Notes: a model not told the origin generated them from the letters alone. 64,000 nt of DNA from Phlebotomus papatasi (GCF_024763615.1 NC_077222.1:3410001-3474000); one strand, 5' to 3'. Counted from the first letter of the stretch, positions 32,094-44,234 are shown. A program made the numbers and translations.

Positions 32094-32333
32094 CCTGGCT
32101 TCAATCCAATTGAGAATATTTGGGGGATTCTTGTTTGCCATATTTTCGCCGATATTTGCCAATACACTTACGTTTTGGAGTTAAAATCTGCAATTTTGGA
32201 TAACTGGAACAAGCCTGAAGAAAAGTTCATCGAAAATTTAATTGATAGTATGCCTAATCACATTCTTCAAATACTTCAGAGAAACGCTGGAATCACTAAT
32301 TTTAAAGATTTGCATAAAAATTATCTGGAATAA
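32094..32333 (+). pseudogene. Tc1-type transposase C-terminal fragment
   Basis: An open frame reads PGFNPIENIWGILVCHIF, a degraded form of the Tc1 signature SPDLNPIENIWG that surrounds the last catalytic region. It continues ADICQYTYVLELKSAI, then ENLIDSMPNHILQILQRNAG, the usual Tc1 C-terminal helix (SMPRR---V---KG in the family). It ends at TAA 32331-32333. Upstream the frame hits a stop (TSstopTP) at about 32089, and the N-terminal and central domains are missing. It is an inactive relic. Confidence 0.8.
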
Positions 32334-32689
32334 TAACATTACAAAAGAATTTTTTTGACATAATCGTAGTTTTACGATCAAAAACGTATAAAATTGATAT
32401 TTTCTCAATTCAAATTTAAGAAAGATGTTTCACTGTAAAAAAATTATCAGAAATAGGATCCAATCAAAGTATTTTGTGGAAACAAATAAAATAAAATAAA
32501 TATATATAGAAGAAAATATGATTGTTGATAAGTGACCTTATGGTTTTGATACACTGGAAAACCATAAAAATCAGCATTTCTTAAATGGAAATATGGGAGA
32601 GCCGTTGCAGTGTCAAAAAAATACAATAATCTATTGCCAATTAATCCAATTCAAAGTATTTTTCAGAAAACATTTAAATAAAACGAATA

Positions 32690-33099
32690 GGGTAAGTGTG
32701 CCAAATTTCGGCATAGTTGCATGCAAGCGTCAAAATCTCAAGTTGGAAATGTAATATTTTAAATACAAATTGTTTTTTTTTATTCTTTCTTCTGAAAGAG
32801 TGTTGCTGGTAACCTTGTAAAGAGTTTACCGTCTTTATTTACTCTAAAATCATTCTTAATACATTTTAAAATGAATAAAAATATACACATAGTTTTGGTG
32901 CCCTATTTCGGCCACTTTCATTCTCATAGTTCCTTGCCCTTCGGGAATTCTTCCAATATCTTTTTCACGTCATCTCGTTTGTCGAAGCTACATTTTTTGT
33001 TATTCTTTTGCATTGTATAATCTCTAGAATATGCAAAAACTCAAAATTCATGGAAATTCGAGGAACAAAAAAGGTGGCCGGAATTAGGCACACTTACCC
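32690..33099. mobile_element. psq-type MITE, GGGTAAGTGTGCCAAATTTC family, copy 2
   Basis: 410 bp, TA on both sides; ends GGGTAAGTGTGCCAAATTTC and GCACACTTACCC. The segment near 32937-32990, read on the minus strand, still resembles the psq helix coding region (ATGACGTGAAAAAGATATTG then GAAGAATTCCCGAAGGGCAA). It is over 90% like the 46863 copy by eye. Confidence 0.85.
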
Positions 33100-33618
33100 T
33101 ACAGAAAAAAATTTGAGTTCTGTAAAGTGACCTTATGGTAATGGTACGCACTTTGTGACAATTGGTTGGAATGTTTTTGTTTTAAATTTTCAATTGTATG
33201 ATGTTCTACAGAAATAATTTCTTATGGGCTTTCTCTCCCGAAGTATACGCTTATGTTTTAATTTCTTTAAAAGGATTACATTTTGGAAGAATAAGGATTC
33301 CCAGTGAAGTCTTGACTCCAGATATTTACGAGTAGTTACGAAAGTTGCCGAAGTGTTCTCAACCAATCAGAGAAGAGTATGTCAAGGTCATGCATGACGC
33401 AATACTTTGTGACTATTGGTTGGAATTTTTTATTATTTGAAAATTTTCAATTGTTCAAATTTCTACGTGTATTTAAAGCCCTATAAATTCCGCGCTATCA
33501 ATCTGTTGAAGCAAAATATAAATTTTCTGGCTTGGTGTGAGTGCATTGAAGAAGGGATAGAGTCATGAGTTCAGGGGACTCGGGGCAGGGGACTCAGGGA
33601 GTTTCTGTGTTGAAGCTT

Positions 33619-33679
33619 TATATATCACAAGAGACACAGTCGTCTTCAGTCAATTGAATGAGCCAGTCAGAATCAGTCG
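33619..33679 (+). promoter_or_regulatory. Predicted core promoter of the GPAT gene (TATA, Inr, DPE)
   Basis: TATATAT begins at 33619. TCAGTC (insect Inr consensus TCAKTY) is at 33646-33651, with A+1 at 33648, so TATA begins at -29. AGTCG at 33675-33679 is a perfect RGWYV downstream promoter element at exactly +28 to +32. The three spacings agree with fly rules. The first coding exon follows 575 bases later. The motifs are short, so chance cannot be excluded. Confidence 0.5.
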
Positions 33680-34222
33680 AGTGGCCCTCAAAATAGCATC
33701 TCCGAGGCAGGGAGAGAGAGAAAATTTTAATATTTTTTTCTTTTTTTATTATTATTATTAGTAAATTAAATTGTGTATGAGTGTGCAATAAAAGCTCAAT
33801 GAAAAGGAAATTTTTCTCGGTAAAGTGCAATTTGTATCACACCTGAAAGACGAAGTGATCAAAATAACCTTTTAAATTGATTGTGAATGACTGTGTTAGA
33901 AGAAAAACGAAGAAATAATGTGAATACCGAAAGAGTTTAAAAAGAAGACACTCGTTTTATTGTTTCAATTGCTTCAGAAAACATCCTCTCTGTGTTAATT
34001 TTCCTTTAGCAGTTTTTCTTCATTAACTTCTTGTCTCAGTTCTCTGTTAGTTCTTTGCTCTCGCACAGTGTCTCTCGAGAATTGATAAAGTGTAACAGAT
34101 ATTGCATAATAAAGCAATAGAATCTGTATACTAGAAAAAAAGTGATAATTTTCTTTAGTGGCAGTCTTTTTGGGTGGGAAATTCTTCGTGTTTTTCGTGA
34201 AAAAATATCAAACACGATCAAC
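33649..34222 (+). promoter_or_regulatory. Putative 5' untranslated region with four upstream ORFs
   Basis: If transcription starts at 33648 and no intron intervenes, four short upstream frames precede the main ATG: 33658-33696, 33777-33791, 33799-33846 and 33887-33940. None overlaps the main start. Such frames would be expected to lower translation, so the GPAT mRNA could be translationally controlled. Confidence 0.35.
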
Positions 34223-34284
34223 ATGTTGGGGATAATTGAAATATTTCTCTTTCTCTGTGTTGTTTACTATTTATTTGGCAAAAG
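34223..34284 (+). CDS. mino: Putative first coding exon of GPAT (hydrophobic N-terminus)
   Basis: ATG at 34223 opens 20 codons, MLGIIEIFLFLCVVYYLFGK, plus AG before a strong donor (gtgagt, 34285-34290). The phase is 2, and the GPAT exon at 60074 begins with one base that completes AGG, then ACT GGT GAC before its own first ATG. The join reads GKR-TGD-MVDV with no stop. The peptide is an uncleaved-anchor-like hydrophobic helix ending in a basic pair. Between here and 60074 no other plausible coding exon was seen on this strand. The link to GPAT is inferred from phase and position only; a P450-like signal-anchor exon of an unseen gene is the main alternative. Confidence 0.5.
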
Positions 34285-35317
34285 GTGAGTTTCATACATT
34301 ATAATATATAAAATATAGTGAAAAAAAAATTGTCATCCACCTTCAACCACCTTCAATGCAAATTTTTCTGTTTGATTATGTAAGCAAAACATTGTGAGTC
34401 AATTGCATTCAGCGGTCAAATTTCGTGAATTGTTTCCATTGACTCGTAATATATCTCACGCGAGTTTTTTTTCTTTTTAAATATTACTCTCAGCTTGTCT
34501 ATTGCGGCATTTTATGTGTCTTTTGCTTCTTCTGTTTAAGCTCTTCATTCAAAAATTTTCCTATTGAGACTTGTGAAGGCAAAACATTGATCTCTTTTCA
34601 ATAAAGTTACTTATAAACTTACTGTTGTAAATTGAATATTCTTTCTCTTGAAACGGGCTCTGAGAGAATGTGAGGGACGATTTTTAATTTAATCACATCT
34701 TGCGCTTTTATTTATTGCATACAGTCGCAATTTCTTGTACAACTATATTAAATACATGGGGAGTGTTTATGATGGAATTAAGGCAGTGGAAATCATATAA
34801 AATATCTCTTTTCCTTGCAATAATGCAATGCTAATTGGTAAAAGGGGTTATTTTGAAATTTGAGGTTATGTTTGACCTAACCTCGAAAATCTAGATCGTA
34901 AAGAAACTCTGAATGTCAGGGTAAGATACACTTTTGTCACTAATTAAGATTTCTAAGTGTTCTTTCTTTTTCTGTAATTCAAAGCTTAGGAGAGACTGGG
35001 GCAATAATAAACATGGGGTAGTTGTAAACACTGATTTTGACATCTAAATTACTTAGACTTGTGTCGTCCATTTCTTCAGTGGACATAGATTGTTACGATT
35101 TAACGATTTTGACGGGTTTAGACAAAAGAGTATAAAAACGTTCTTAAAGACCTGAGTTTCTTTTTAAGAATAAAATTACTTTTTAAGCTTAAGAATAATG
35201 TCACAAAAATATTTTTAGAACAAAACGGCTTTAGACTTTAGACTCTTTATACTTGAAAGATCGACATAAATCCTATGGGCTTTTCTGGGTAGAAATTCCG
35301 ATGAATAAAACGTTCTA

Positions 35318-35722
35318 GGATAACTGTGCCAAATTTCGGCCACTTCTTTTGTTCCTAAAAGTGCCATGAATTTTTATTTTTATTTTTGCAAAATCTAGTG
35401 ATTATATAATGCAAAAATAACAAAGTCGCTTCGACAAACAAGATGTTGTGAAAAAACTGCAAGAATTCCGGAAGGGCAAGGAACTATAACAATCAAGGTG
35501 GCTGAAATATTATTCAAAGCTATTTCTATATTTTTATTAATTTTAAAATGCATTAAGAAAGATTTTAGAGAAAACAAAGGCAATAAACTATCTACAAGGT
35601 TCCAAGCAACACTCTTTAAAAAATAAGTAACATAAAAATAAATTTGTGTTAAAAATATTGTATTTCAAACTTAAGACTTTGACGCTTGCATGCAACTATG
35701 CAGAAATTTGGTATAGTTACCC
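35318..35722. mobile_element. psq-type MITE, GGGTAAGTGTGCCAAATTTC family, copy 3
   Basis: 405 bp, TA-flanked, in the opposite orientation to the 46863 copy: it starts GGATAACTGTGCCAAATTTC and ends ATTTGGTATAGTTACCC. It contains ggaagggcaaggaactata and the gcaacactctttaaaaaata landmark. Confidence 0.75.
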
Positions 35723-37076
35723 TATGTGTTTAAAAATTTATTTTAAATAGCTTTTAGCGGATTTTGTGAACTGAAAACTTCTTAGTCACCAAGGCGATTC
35801 TTCCAGTATTTTTCAAAACTTGAAAGCCAACCTTATTTTTAATTTTTTGAGAATAGATCTGTAAAGCTCTACAGATTCCCTAAAAGGTCTTTTAAGACGA
35901 TATTCTCTCCAAAGTTCGCGTAAAGCCTATTCAAAATTTTCAAAAATTATTTATTTTTTTGTGACTTCACATGAATTTACTCTGAGTGCGTTACTACGAT
36001 GTCAGTTTTTTTATGTTTCGGAAAATCAGATCCTTAATGGGCCACTTCCATTGAGAAATTTCTCAACAAATTTGTTAGAAAATTTTTAACTCCATATGAA
36101 AAAAAGGGTCCTCTTATGAGAAAAAGTTCAGTTTGGTTGAACTTTTTCGCATAAAAGCTTAAAAATAAAAATTGGGAACAGTTTTCCAGACTGTTATCAT
36201 TGGGAATAGCACCATATATAGAGTGTTCATCTGACACTTGCATGCCAGTGAGTTGTCAGGCGAGCAAATTCCCATAAAAAAATAGTTTTCATTTCACAGT
36301 GAAGGTGTTTTTCAAAATTCAAAATAAAATTCAACTAATTGTGGATTCCCTGGAGGTGAAAACAGTACTTTCAGTGAGAAAATGTCCCTGTGTGTAGGAT
36401 GCGTTATGCCCGGAAATTTGATTTACGGAAAAACTGGCAGAGTGTCGGAAGTGTGTCAAAGAAAGTATCGTTGCTATTTTAAAGTGGTAATGATTACAAT
36501 TTCCCCTCATTATCTCTTTTCCTGCCTTAATTTGCATACCAAACGATTAAAGATATCCTTTATCAGTTATTTCACGAAGGTTTCGACTGTTTCAATTTAT
36601 TTTGACCAAGAAATTATATCAAAACAACGAAATATCAACGAGATATTCGAATTCAAAAATAGGCTTTTTGTGAGCTTTTGTGTGAATTGAGAATTACAAA
36701 AATCTGAAATTTTTCTCAAAGGAAATGGTCCATAAGTCTGAATTTTTAAAATTTTTAAATAGAAATTTAAGAAAACAGATTGTTGTCTCTTAACTTTCTT
36801 TAAACTTTAAATTTTGTTTGAAATATCTTTATGAACTTGATTTTTTACTGCCCGATATGATAATTTACGTAATTTACTGTCCTAAAATGCTTATTGCAAT
36901 TTTAAAATTTGAATAGTGTTTTGAAGGTTATTTGGAACATAACCTCATATTTGGCACTAACTGTTTAGCTAAATAAGGAAATTTGGCACCAAAAATGCCA
37001 CTAAAAATGGCACTAAAATCTTTATTAACAACTTATAAAATATTAAGTTCTCTGAAGAAGTTAGAGCTAGACTATA

Positions 37077-37984
37077 GGGGAGACTGGGGCAAAAAGTCAC
37101 AAAACGGATATTTTATTTTTTTACAAGCTACCCGAGCGTTTCAAAAATTTGTAATTAGCGCAGTTTGATAGGAAATTTACCGCTCGACAGTTTTGTGAAA
37201 GTCATTTTCCTCTATTTTGTTAGGAAATACGTTTTTCGAGCCAATTTCTAAAAGGTAATTTTGTGATCATTATCAAAAATGCTGGGGCAAATAGTACCAG
37301 TCATTTGGTATTATCATATTTTGATTCGCTTCATTACGGGCTTCCGTAAATTTGAAAAAATACCTAGAGGACATATTTTCATAGAAAATTTATTCATCTA
37401 CACCTTTGTGAAACACCGTTTTCTCTTCGAGAAAAGTGAAAAAAAAACGAGAAAAGCGCTTTTCAAGCTATTTTAGAAAACAACACAAAAGACTGCAAAT
37501 CGTTTGACCAATGCAAACAACAAGCGGCGAGACATGATAATGACGTTTCTTTTCGCCGTGAGACATCAGAAATTGCTTCGTTTTTTGTTACTTTTTGCTC
37601 TATACCTTTTGTTACTTTTTACCCCAAGTGGTCATTTTTAATAAAAGGATTTCTGGAGAAAAGAACTTTTGTGAAATTTTAGAATAGATAGCAGATTCGT
37701 ATTCAGAAAATCTAAGTTATTTAGAAAATATTCACCAGTGCATCAATTTTGGAAAATAAGTAGATAATAATTGTCATCTTCTGCAAGGAAAATATTTGAA
37801 AAATAGGGCTAAAATTTTCGATATTTTTTATTTTCTAAATTCCTTGTTCGAATTCAAAGAAACTTACGACATTGAAGTTCTATGGAGGCTATCTATAGAA
37901 AAAAATTTGAGCCGCTATCTTTTTAACCTTGAAAGATATTGAATTTTGAATATTTCGATTCGTAACTTTTGCCCCAGTCTCCCC
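37077..37984. mobile_element. 908-bp TIR element, GGGGAGACTGGGGCAAAA family
   Basis: Its ends are GGGGAGACTGGGGCAAAA and TTTTGCCCCAGTCTCCCC, perfect over 18 bp, with TA on both sides. A lone end (gagagactggggcaataata) is at 34990. The interior has another ctggggcaaatagtaccag motif but no transposase domain. Confidence 0.8.
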
Positions 37985-39840
37985 TATTCTCAAAACCTAA
38001 CCATGTATTTTTCAGTTTTTAAAATCATCTCTTTTCTTCTGGGGTTACATTTGATTAATTCAAAGTTCAAAAACATCATTAATTTTCTCATTTTAGCTTA
38101 AATGGATAAATTACGCACGAAGTTTTCCAATAAAAACTATGTTCTGTTTTTTTAGGTTAGTCTTAACATAACCTCATTTGCTAAACTCTTACCTCCTAAC
38201 CTAAAAATAAGATTGAGGCCCAATAAATTTTATAAATCAATTGTATGGTTGAATTTCAGCGCTTATCCAGGCCTCAATGATATTTTGACGCATTTTCAAA
38301 AGAGGAAAAAAAGAAAGACTATTTTTGCTGGTAAACAAAGCTCGAGAATGAGTGTTTCAGATAAGAAGTATTATTCTGCAGTTTATTAATAAAATGTACT
38401 CCCTGAGACAGATCTGAACAGGTGATTTGACGAATTTCCCAGCTGATAAGATTATGTGGAATGTGTTTTTGGTCAATGTGCACGCGCGAAAGTGAAAGTT
38501 CGTGGGGTCCAAAAGGGCAAAAATCATTGAGCTAATTTATATTTTTAGTTGTCAAGTGGGGTCTACCAATTAGGAAAAAATTCATAATTTCCCCTGCAGA
38601 CAATGGTGGGATATGGGGTTATGGGAAAAACCGGGGAGAAAGACAAAATAGATCCACCTTCTTTATCCTTATCGTTGATGAGACACAAAAGAAATCACAA
38701 TGTAAGACCGGCAGGGGTTTAGGTGAAGAATCTCTTATCATTTCAATTGGCTTTGGGCTTTGCTATTCAATAAAAGTGAAAAAGAACAAATTAAAAAGAA
38801 CTTTTAATACCTCATTAAATCCCTCCCTTACATGTTTTTTTTTCTGTGAACTCTGTCCTTACTTTTTCCCTTAGCAACATCACAAATAGGAAAGGAATAT
38901 CTAAACGTGATATGAAAGAGTAATTTATCAATCAATTTTTCTTTTAGTTTTGTTTTAGGATTCAGTACAAAGAGTTGTATCTTCTTTATTTACAATTCAA
39001 TATACGCAATTTCTTGACATTATGACTACTTTCTTGCAAGAATAATCAATTAAAAAAAATATATAATCAATACATTCTTCTAATTTGCAATGCCAAATGA
39101 AAGACAGCAAAAAAAATTGAATAAACATTTTTTTTCATAAAGTTTGATTCATTGTACATGCAAAATTGTCTATCACTCCATTAATGAAATAGTTAGTTTT
39201 GAAATGGGAAAATATTGTTGTGAACTGTTATTAACACTTGGCTCATCTCACTGGAGATTGTGTTATTTTCCTTTTCGATCTCACTCTCGTCAGATTCAAT
39301 GATATACAACAAGTGTGTATTATATACAACATAAATATATACATATAATATTTTTTTCTAATAATAATACAACGATAAGAGTGTAGAAAAATTATCACAA
39401 GTGGTTTGAAGACTATATTTCACAATGATCGTGATACATGGAATAAAAATGAGATTTTTAGGGCACAAAGGGAAAAATACACTTGTCTTCCTATAAATAT
39501 ATTTAATTTTGTATAATAAATAAGCATCGTGATGAACGAATCATAATATGATTAATACTGCAAATCTAGAAAGGTTCTACGACGCTCAATTGAATTGTAT
39601 TTTTGGGGTAGAGAGTCTCAAAATTTTATTGTAACAATCCACTTTTTATTGGTACTTAATTGACTAATTAACCTGATTTAGGTGAGAATTTGCTATATTG
39701 ATAGCAATGGTTTTTATTGGATGATACCATAGTCATCTATCTTTGTTTTTGTCAAGACGCTATATGGAGATATGAGGTTAGGTCGAACCTAACCTCTAAA
39801 ATTCGGCTGAAGGAAACAAAACAAAAGCTCTGAAATTTTC

Positions 39841-40040
39841 TAGGGAGAAGTGGGACACCTTTGAAATTGGGCGTTTTTCTCCTATTTTTAAATAAAACTG
39901 AGCCTTATCGCGATACAATTTAACTCTTCAAACCAATTTTCAAGCAAAGTTATTTCATGATAAGGCATAGTTCCATTTAAAAATAGAAGAAAAAACCCTA
40001 TTTCAAAGGTGCCCCAATTCAAAAGTGCCCCACTTCTCTC
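39841..40040. mobile_element. Foldback MITE, GGGAGAAGTGGGACACC termini
   Basis: GGGAGAAGTGGGACACCTTTG and the tttttctcctatttttaaat arm pair with atttaaaaatagaagaaaaa, tttcaaaggtgcccc and a second gtgccccacttctct. The right terminus is duplicated. Confidence 0.65.
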
Positions 40041-40232
40041 AATTCACAAGGAACATTCTCTATTAAAAAGCAAAAAAGAGTGAATCAATATATAAAGAAT
40101 TACCTTAAAAGAAGTTTAATACCGTAATTTTCAGGTTAGGATCATCATAATAACCTCAAATTCTAAAAATACTAAATAAAAAGGCAAAATAAATAAAAGA
40201 ATGACTGTACATTATTTAAATTTGCCTAAATA

Positions 40233-40637
40233 AGGGAAGAGCACCAGCGATCGGCAGTGTTCCTCAGATCGTCAGGTTAATACCGTATCGTTGCTCTAAA
40301 TAAAATGAATTTTTAAAAAATTATTTGCTACTTTTTACCATTTAACTCTCATAATAATTCACTGCAATAACCCAGATTTAATTTATAAAACCAATTTTCT
40401 GTGAGACACCTGATTTAATTCGTGACGATCCGAGGTACAGAAGGCAAGTTTGCAATGACACCTATTTTTTAATACTTTATTGTAATGATTTATTAATGAA
40501 ATGCACAGATATAGTTAAATGGATAATTAATAGAGTAATTAGTATAATCAAAAATACCAAAAAGTATTTTGAGGCTTATATTTTCAACTAAATATGGAGT
40601 ATGTCTTTAAACATTCCGATCCGTGGTGCTCTTCCCT
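40233..40637. mobile_element. MITE with AGGGAAGAGCACCA termini
   Basis: TA-AGGGAAGAGCACCAGCGATC at the left and GATCCGTGGTGCTCTTCCCT-TA at the right, 405 bp. An internal cagatcgtcagg/cgatccgagg pair is also present. Confidence 0.75.
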
Positions 40638-40996
40638 TATACCAATTTAAAAACTAATTGACTGCTTTAGGGAGATCTTGATTAATTGAGATGTTTTTAC
40701 TAAATGTAATTTTCATCGCATTTTAACCTCAAAAACGAAAAAAAGTGACTTTTTTTTTGTTATTTACATGTATAAGATGTTATTTTATTGGACAAATAAA
40801 ACTTAGTTGGTCATAGATAAACTTTAATGTATAGTTATTATAACTTTAATTCTAATATATAGCTTGCATAAAAAAATCGTTAAAAACGTAATATATTTTT
40901 TGAATATTTAATTTTAATTACTTTTAGAGCTTAAGTTTTTTTAAACTTAAAAGTCATTTCATTATGAGATAACAAAAATATTCAGAAATTCAACTA

Positions 40997-42042
40997 GGGT
41001 AAGTGTGCCAAAATTCGGCATAGTTGCATATAAGGACCGAAGTCCTAAGTTTGAAATGCAATATTTTTAATTCATATTGATATTTTTTGTTACCTCCTTT
41101 TCGGGAGGGTTGTGTGGAACCTTGAAGACTAGTTTATCATCTTTGTTTTCTTTAAATCACTTCCTAAAATATTAAAAAAAAAATAATAAAAATATGGACA
41201 TTGCTTTGGGTAGTATTCCGGCCACTTTGAGTGAAGTACCGGCCACCTTTTTTCTGACCGCTTTGTGTGACGCAACGGATAGAAGATTTCAAAACGTCAA
41301 ACGGAACGAGTTTAATATTTACTCTAATACGTTTATATGACCCACAAGCCCTGAGATCTTCCGTGTAATTTGTCCTGAAGACCTGAAGAGTAGCATCTCA
41401 AATTTACGCGCAGATTCCCGTAGCAATTTGCCCTTCCTGAACTCTTCCAATGCCTTTTCCACTTCATCTTTTTCATAGAAGCGATGGTTTTTTTTTTCTC
41501 TGGTAGAACTCAGAAATTGAAAAAAAGACACAAAATGAATAAGAAATTTAAGAAAGCAAAATAAGTTGCCGGAATAGGCAACACTACCTCACCGGAGAGA
41601 CGCTCACAAAGTATATACTTTTTTTAGGCGAAATACAGGATGCAGCTGGGAAATTTCACCCGAAATTTAAAGATTGATTCACTATTAACATAAACAGAAA
41701 CAATCTTTAATGAAAACTAATCAATTTTCATGAAAAACACCGAAGGAAATCCTTTTGCACTTCAACACAAATCGTAAGACTGCTAGAAACACAATAGATC
41801 TGTCACATTTTTTTAAAGACTCTTTCCACACTAAGTTCAACGCAATTTAAATTCAAATTATACCTAAAATTTAACGGTCTTTGTGTTAATACATCCTAAA
41901 ATGAATAAATATTTAAAAGCAAAATGAATTCATTGACTATTCGAAGATTACATACATAATTTTAATTAATTTATTTGCATGGCCGAAATTACACTCAAAG
42001 TGGCCGAAATTAGAAGTTGTCCGAAATTTGGCACACTTTCCC
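40997..42042. mobile_element. psq-type element, GGGTAAGTGTGCCAAATTTC family, long copy
   Basis: 1046 bp, TA-flanked, with the family TIRs (GGGTAAGTGTGCCAAAATTC; GAAATTTGGCACACTTTCCC in inverse sense). Unlike the 400-bp copies it keeps an open frame for a psq-like helix-turn-helix on the minus strand (41319-41531). A second internal half-terminus (gttgccggaataggcaacac, 41566) hints at a nested or rearranged copy. Confidence 0.7.
41319..41531 (-). pseudogene. psq-type helix-turn-helix transposase fragment
   Basis: The 70-codon frame contains FYEKDEVEKALEEFRKGKLL then RESARKF, which fits the pipsqueak-type HTH at the N-terminus of pogo-family transposases (Y--E-L--AL--V--GK-S-R-AAK-F). Downstream the recognition helix is disturbed (EMLLFRSSGQITRKISG instead of a GVP-STL-RR-like sequence), and no DDE catalytic domain follows. 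It is a relic, but it ties the whole MITE family to a pogo-like parent. Confidence 0.65.
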
Positions 42043-42056
42043 TATATTAGTGTTAA

Positions 42057-42290
42057 CTCTTTCCGGACCGCAGCATATGCAGTATATCATCATTTTTTAA
42101 TCAAAAATATCTAAGCTCAGGAATTAATTGCAGTCCTACAAAAAATATCTTATATTTGGACATCCTTATAGTTTGTAATCATCCACAAGAATTGGATTTT
42201 TATCAGTTCTGAATAATTAAAAAACATTGTTTTTCACAGAACATTCATATGCTGCTTTGGGTACTCAGAGTCCCAAAAGAGACGAAAGAG
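42057..42290. mobile_element. TTAA-flanked MITE, CTCTTTC family, copy 2
   Basis: TTAA-CTCTTTCCGGACC at the left and GACGAAAGAG-TTAA at the right, 234 bp. The internal phrase atagtttgtaatcat is shared, inverted, with 20713-21180. It abuts the long psq-type element. Confidence 0.7.
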
Positions 42291-43479
42291 TTAATTGAAA
42301 AGTTTGCCCACTCTGAAGTTTTATCTAGTGCATATTCAATATAACCTCACATTCTAAAAAATCTTGTCCAATGTAAAACTTAAAATTTGTCTGTATTTCC
42401 AGTATTATTAGTGCTCATACATTTTCTCTGATTCTACTTAGTTTTTTTTCTAAATTCTTTTAAATTTTAAAATATATTGTTCAACAAGTTTAATTCTTAC
42501 AAAAAATGCAAAAATTTTTAGGTTAGTTTTATGATAACCTTACTTTTTTTTAATAATCTGATGGCTTAATAAAACTATCATGCACATTACTTTTTTTTTA
42601 ATAAAATGCATCAAGATTATTTATTCACCGGTATTGTATATCTTACCCGCATCTGTAAAATGTGTCAAAAGCCAACAGATAAGACAAATAGCGTGAATGT
42701 ATAATGAGTAATTAGCTTAAAAACATTCTAACTAAATAAAATGGATCACAAAGAGAAAAAAATATATAATAAAATCGTCCGGAAGTCAACAAACTGTAAA
42801 TATGGTACAGAATTAAATGAAAAACTAAGTTTTTTCTTGTGCAAAATAACCCAAAGTGCCCTCAAAAGTCTCTCCATATCACTTCTAGAGATAGACTTTA
42901 AGTATTATTTGAGATTGGAATTGGCAATATTTCTATATACGAATTCTTTTAAGATGAGAGAATTTAGAATGACTGTTTGATTACTATTGTTGAGAATTGA
43001 GATTGAGATTGATTTACTCATTGCATGCCGTTTAGAGTTCACAATAAAAGTCCCATTGGTGGAGTTGACATGACTGATAAACTCTGACGACCCATCTTTT
43101 TATTTTATTTTAGATTTTTTGCTTTTTGGCTGAGAAATCCTCGATAATTTGTAACCCGCCCCTTCCCCTCTTTCATTAAGTAGAATGATTTTATTGTATA
43201 TTTATGTATATATAAAATCCCGATCGGATGATTTCTGGATCTTGTGTTGAAATGTGTGACGAATGTGACTCTTGCGATTGATTATCAAGACTATATAAAT
43301 TTTCCTTTCTTCTATTTGTACAAAAAATATTGAATAAATCGCACACTAGATATTACAGGGGCACAACTTAGTCTGAGAAATTTTTAAAGTGCCAAAATAA
43401 AAGATCGAATAAATCCCGCCCTAATATTTAAATCAGTGAGGTACCGATTTCTCCTAAGAGCGTTTCTAGTGTTAACCTG

Positions 43480-43565
43480 TTAGTTAGCCTTTCGGGACGC
43501 CGAGAACCTCAGTGGATCAGTTGGTTCGAATCTCGGCAGCTGCAAATTTTTCAGCAGTCGTATCG
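43480..43565 (+). repeat. tRNA-like segment (SINE remnant?)
   Basis: ggacgccgagaacctcagtg, gatcagttggttcgaatctcgg contains a good B box (GGTTCGAATCTC) and a ccgag/ctcgg pairing, but no complete cloverleaf or clear A box. Possibly the head of an old SINE. Confidence 0.3.
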
Positions 43566-43624
43566 AATTAGTCCAGTGAACAGATGAAAATGTAATGCCT
43601 AATGCATTGACAATGCAACTGTTC

Positions 43625-43876
43625 AATTGTTTAATAGAAATGTATTAACAAACATTACTTTTTGGTCAGAGTTCTTCAATGAATGGTTAGAATATTTAAA
43701 AAAAAAATACCTTAATAAAAGAAATTAAAGTTTTATTCTGAAAAAGTAGCAAAATGTTTTCAAATTTCCCTCGTCGCAAAAATTAACTCCCAATGGTAGG
43801 CAAACTTACATAATTGTATGTGCATAATTCCGTCAGGTGCATAATCCCGAAGTACTTAATGCCGGGACTGAGTGTA
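43625..43876. mobile_element. MITE, TCAGTCCCGGCATTA family, copy 2 (partial, inverted)
   Basis: It aligns with the complement of 11440-11625 and ends TTAATGCCGGGACTGAGTG. Shared phrases include caaacattactttttggtca and ttattctgaaaaagtagcaa. Confidence 0.6.
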
Positions 43877-44234
43877 TATCTTCAAATTGCTTGATTGAAA
43901 AGCTTAAAATTTTCATCTAATTGTTTACAAAAATATTTTGAAATATTTGTTCCTACTAAAGAATAAGAAAATGTTGAGGAATCGTGTTTCCTGTCGATTT
44001 CTTTATGAGGGCGGTAATGGTTAAGTCGGCGGCAGACGAATTAAAAATATTCATGGTAGCAAAACGTTTTTTTTTTAATTAAAAAAGCAGAAAGCAAAAT
44101 TATACTAACCTGAATTGAAATATTTCTGTTAAAATTTCTAATATTCTTTTTCAATACTGGTAACTTTGGTAAAATAAATATTGTATTTAAATTAGAGTTA
44201 CTAATAACTCAAACATTGCTTCAAACATTTTCTA

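Noticed and set aside
34223..34284. First exon of a cytochrome P450
   Set aside because: The hydrophobic start resembles a P450 anchor, but no P450 motif (PERF or the heme-binding cysteine loop) follows in 26 kb, while the phase fits GPAT.
39773..39797. Interstitial telomere (TTAGG) sequence
   Set aside because: The palindromes contain single TTAGG-like words but no tandem runs, and most dipterans lack TTAGG telomeres.
43480..43565. Functional tRNA gene
   Set aside because: Only a B-box-like half is present; no acceptor stem or A box with correct spacing.
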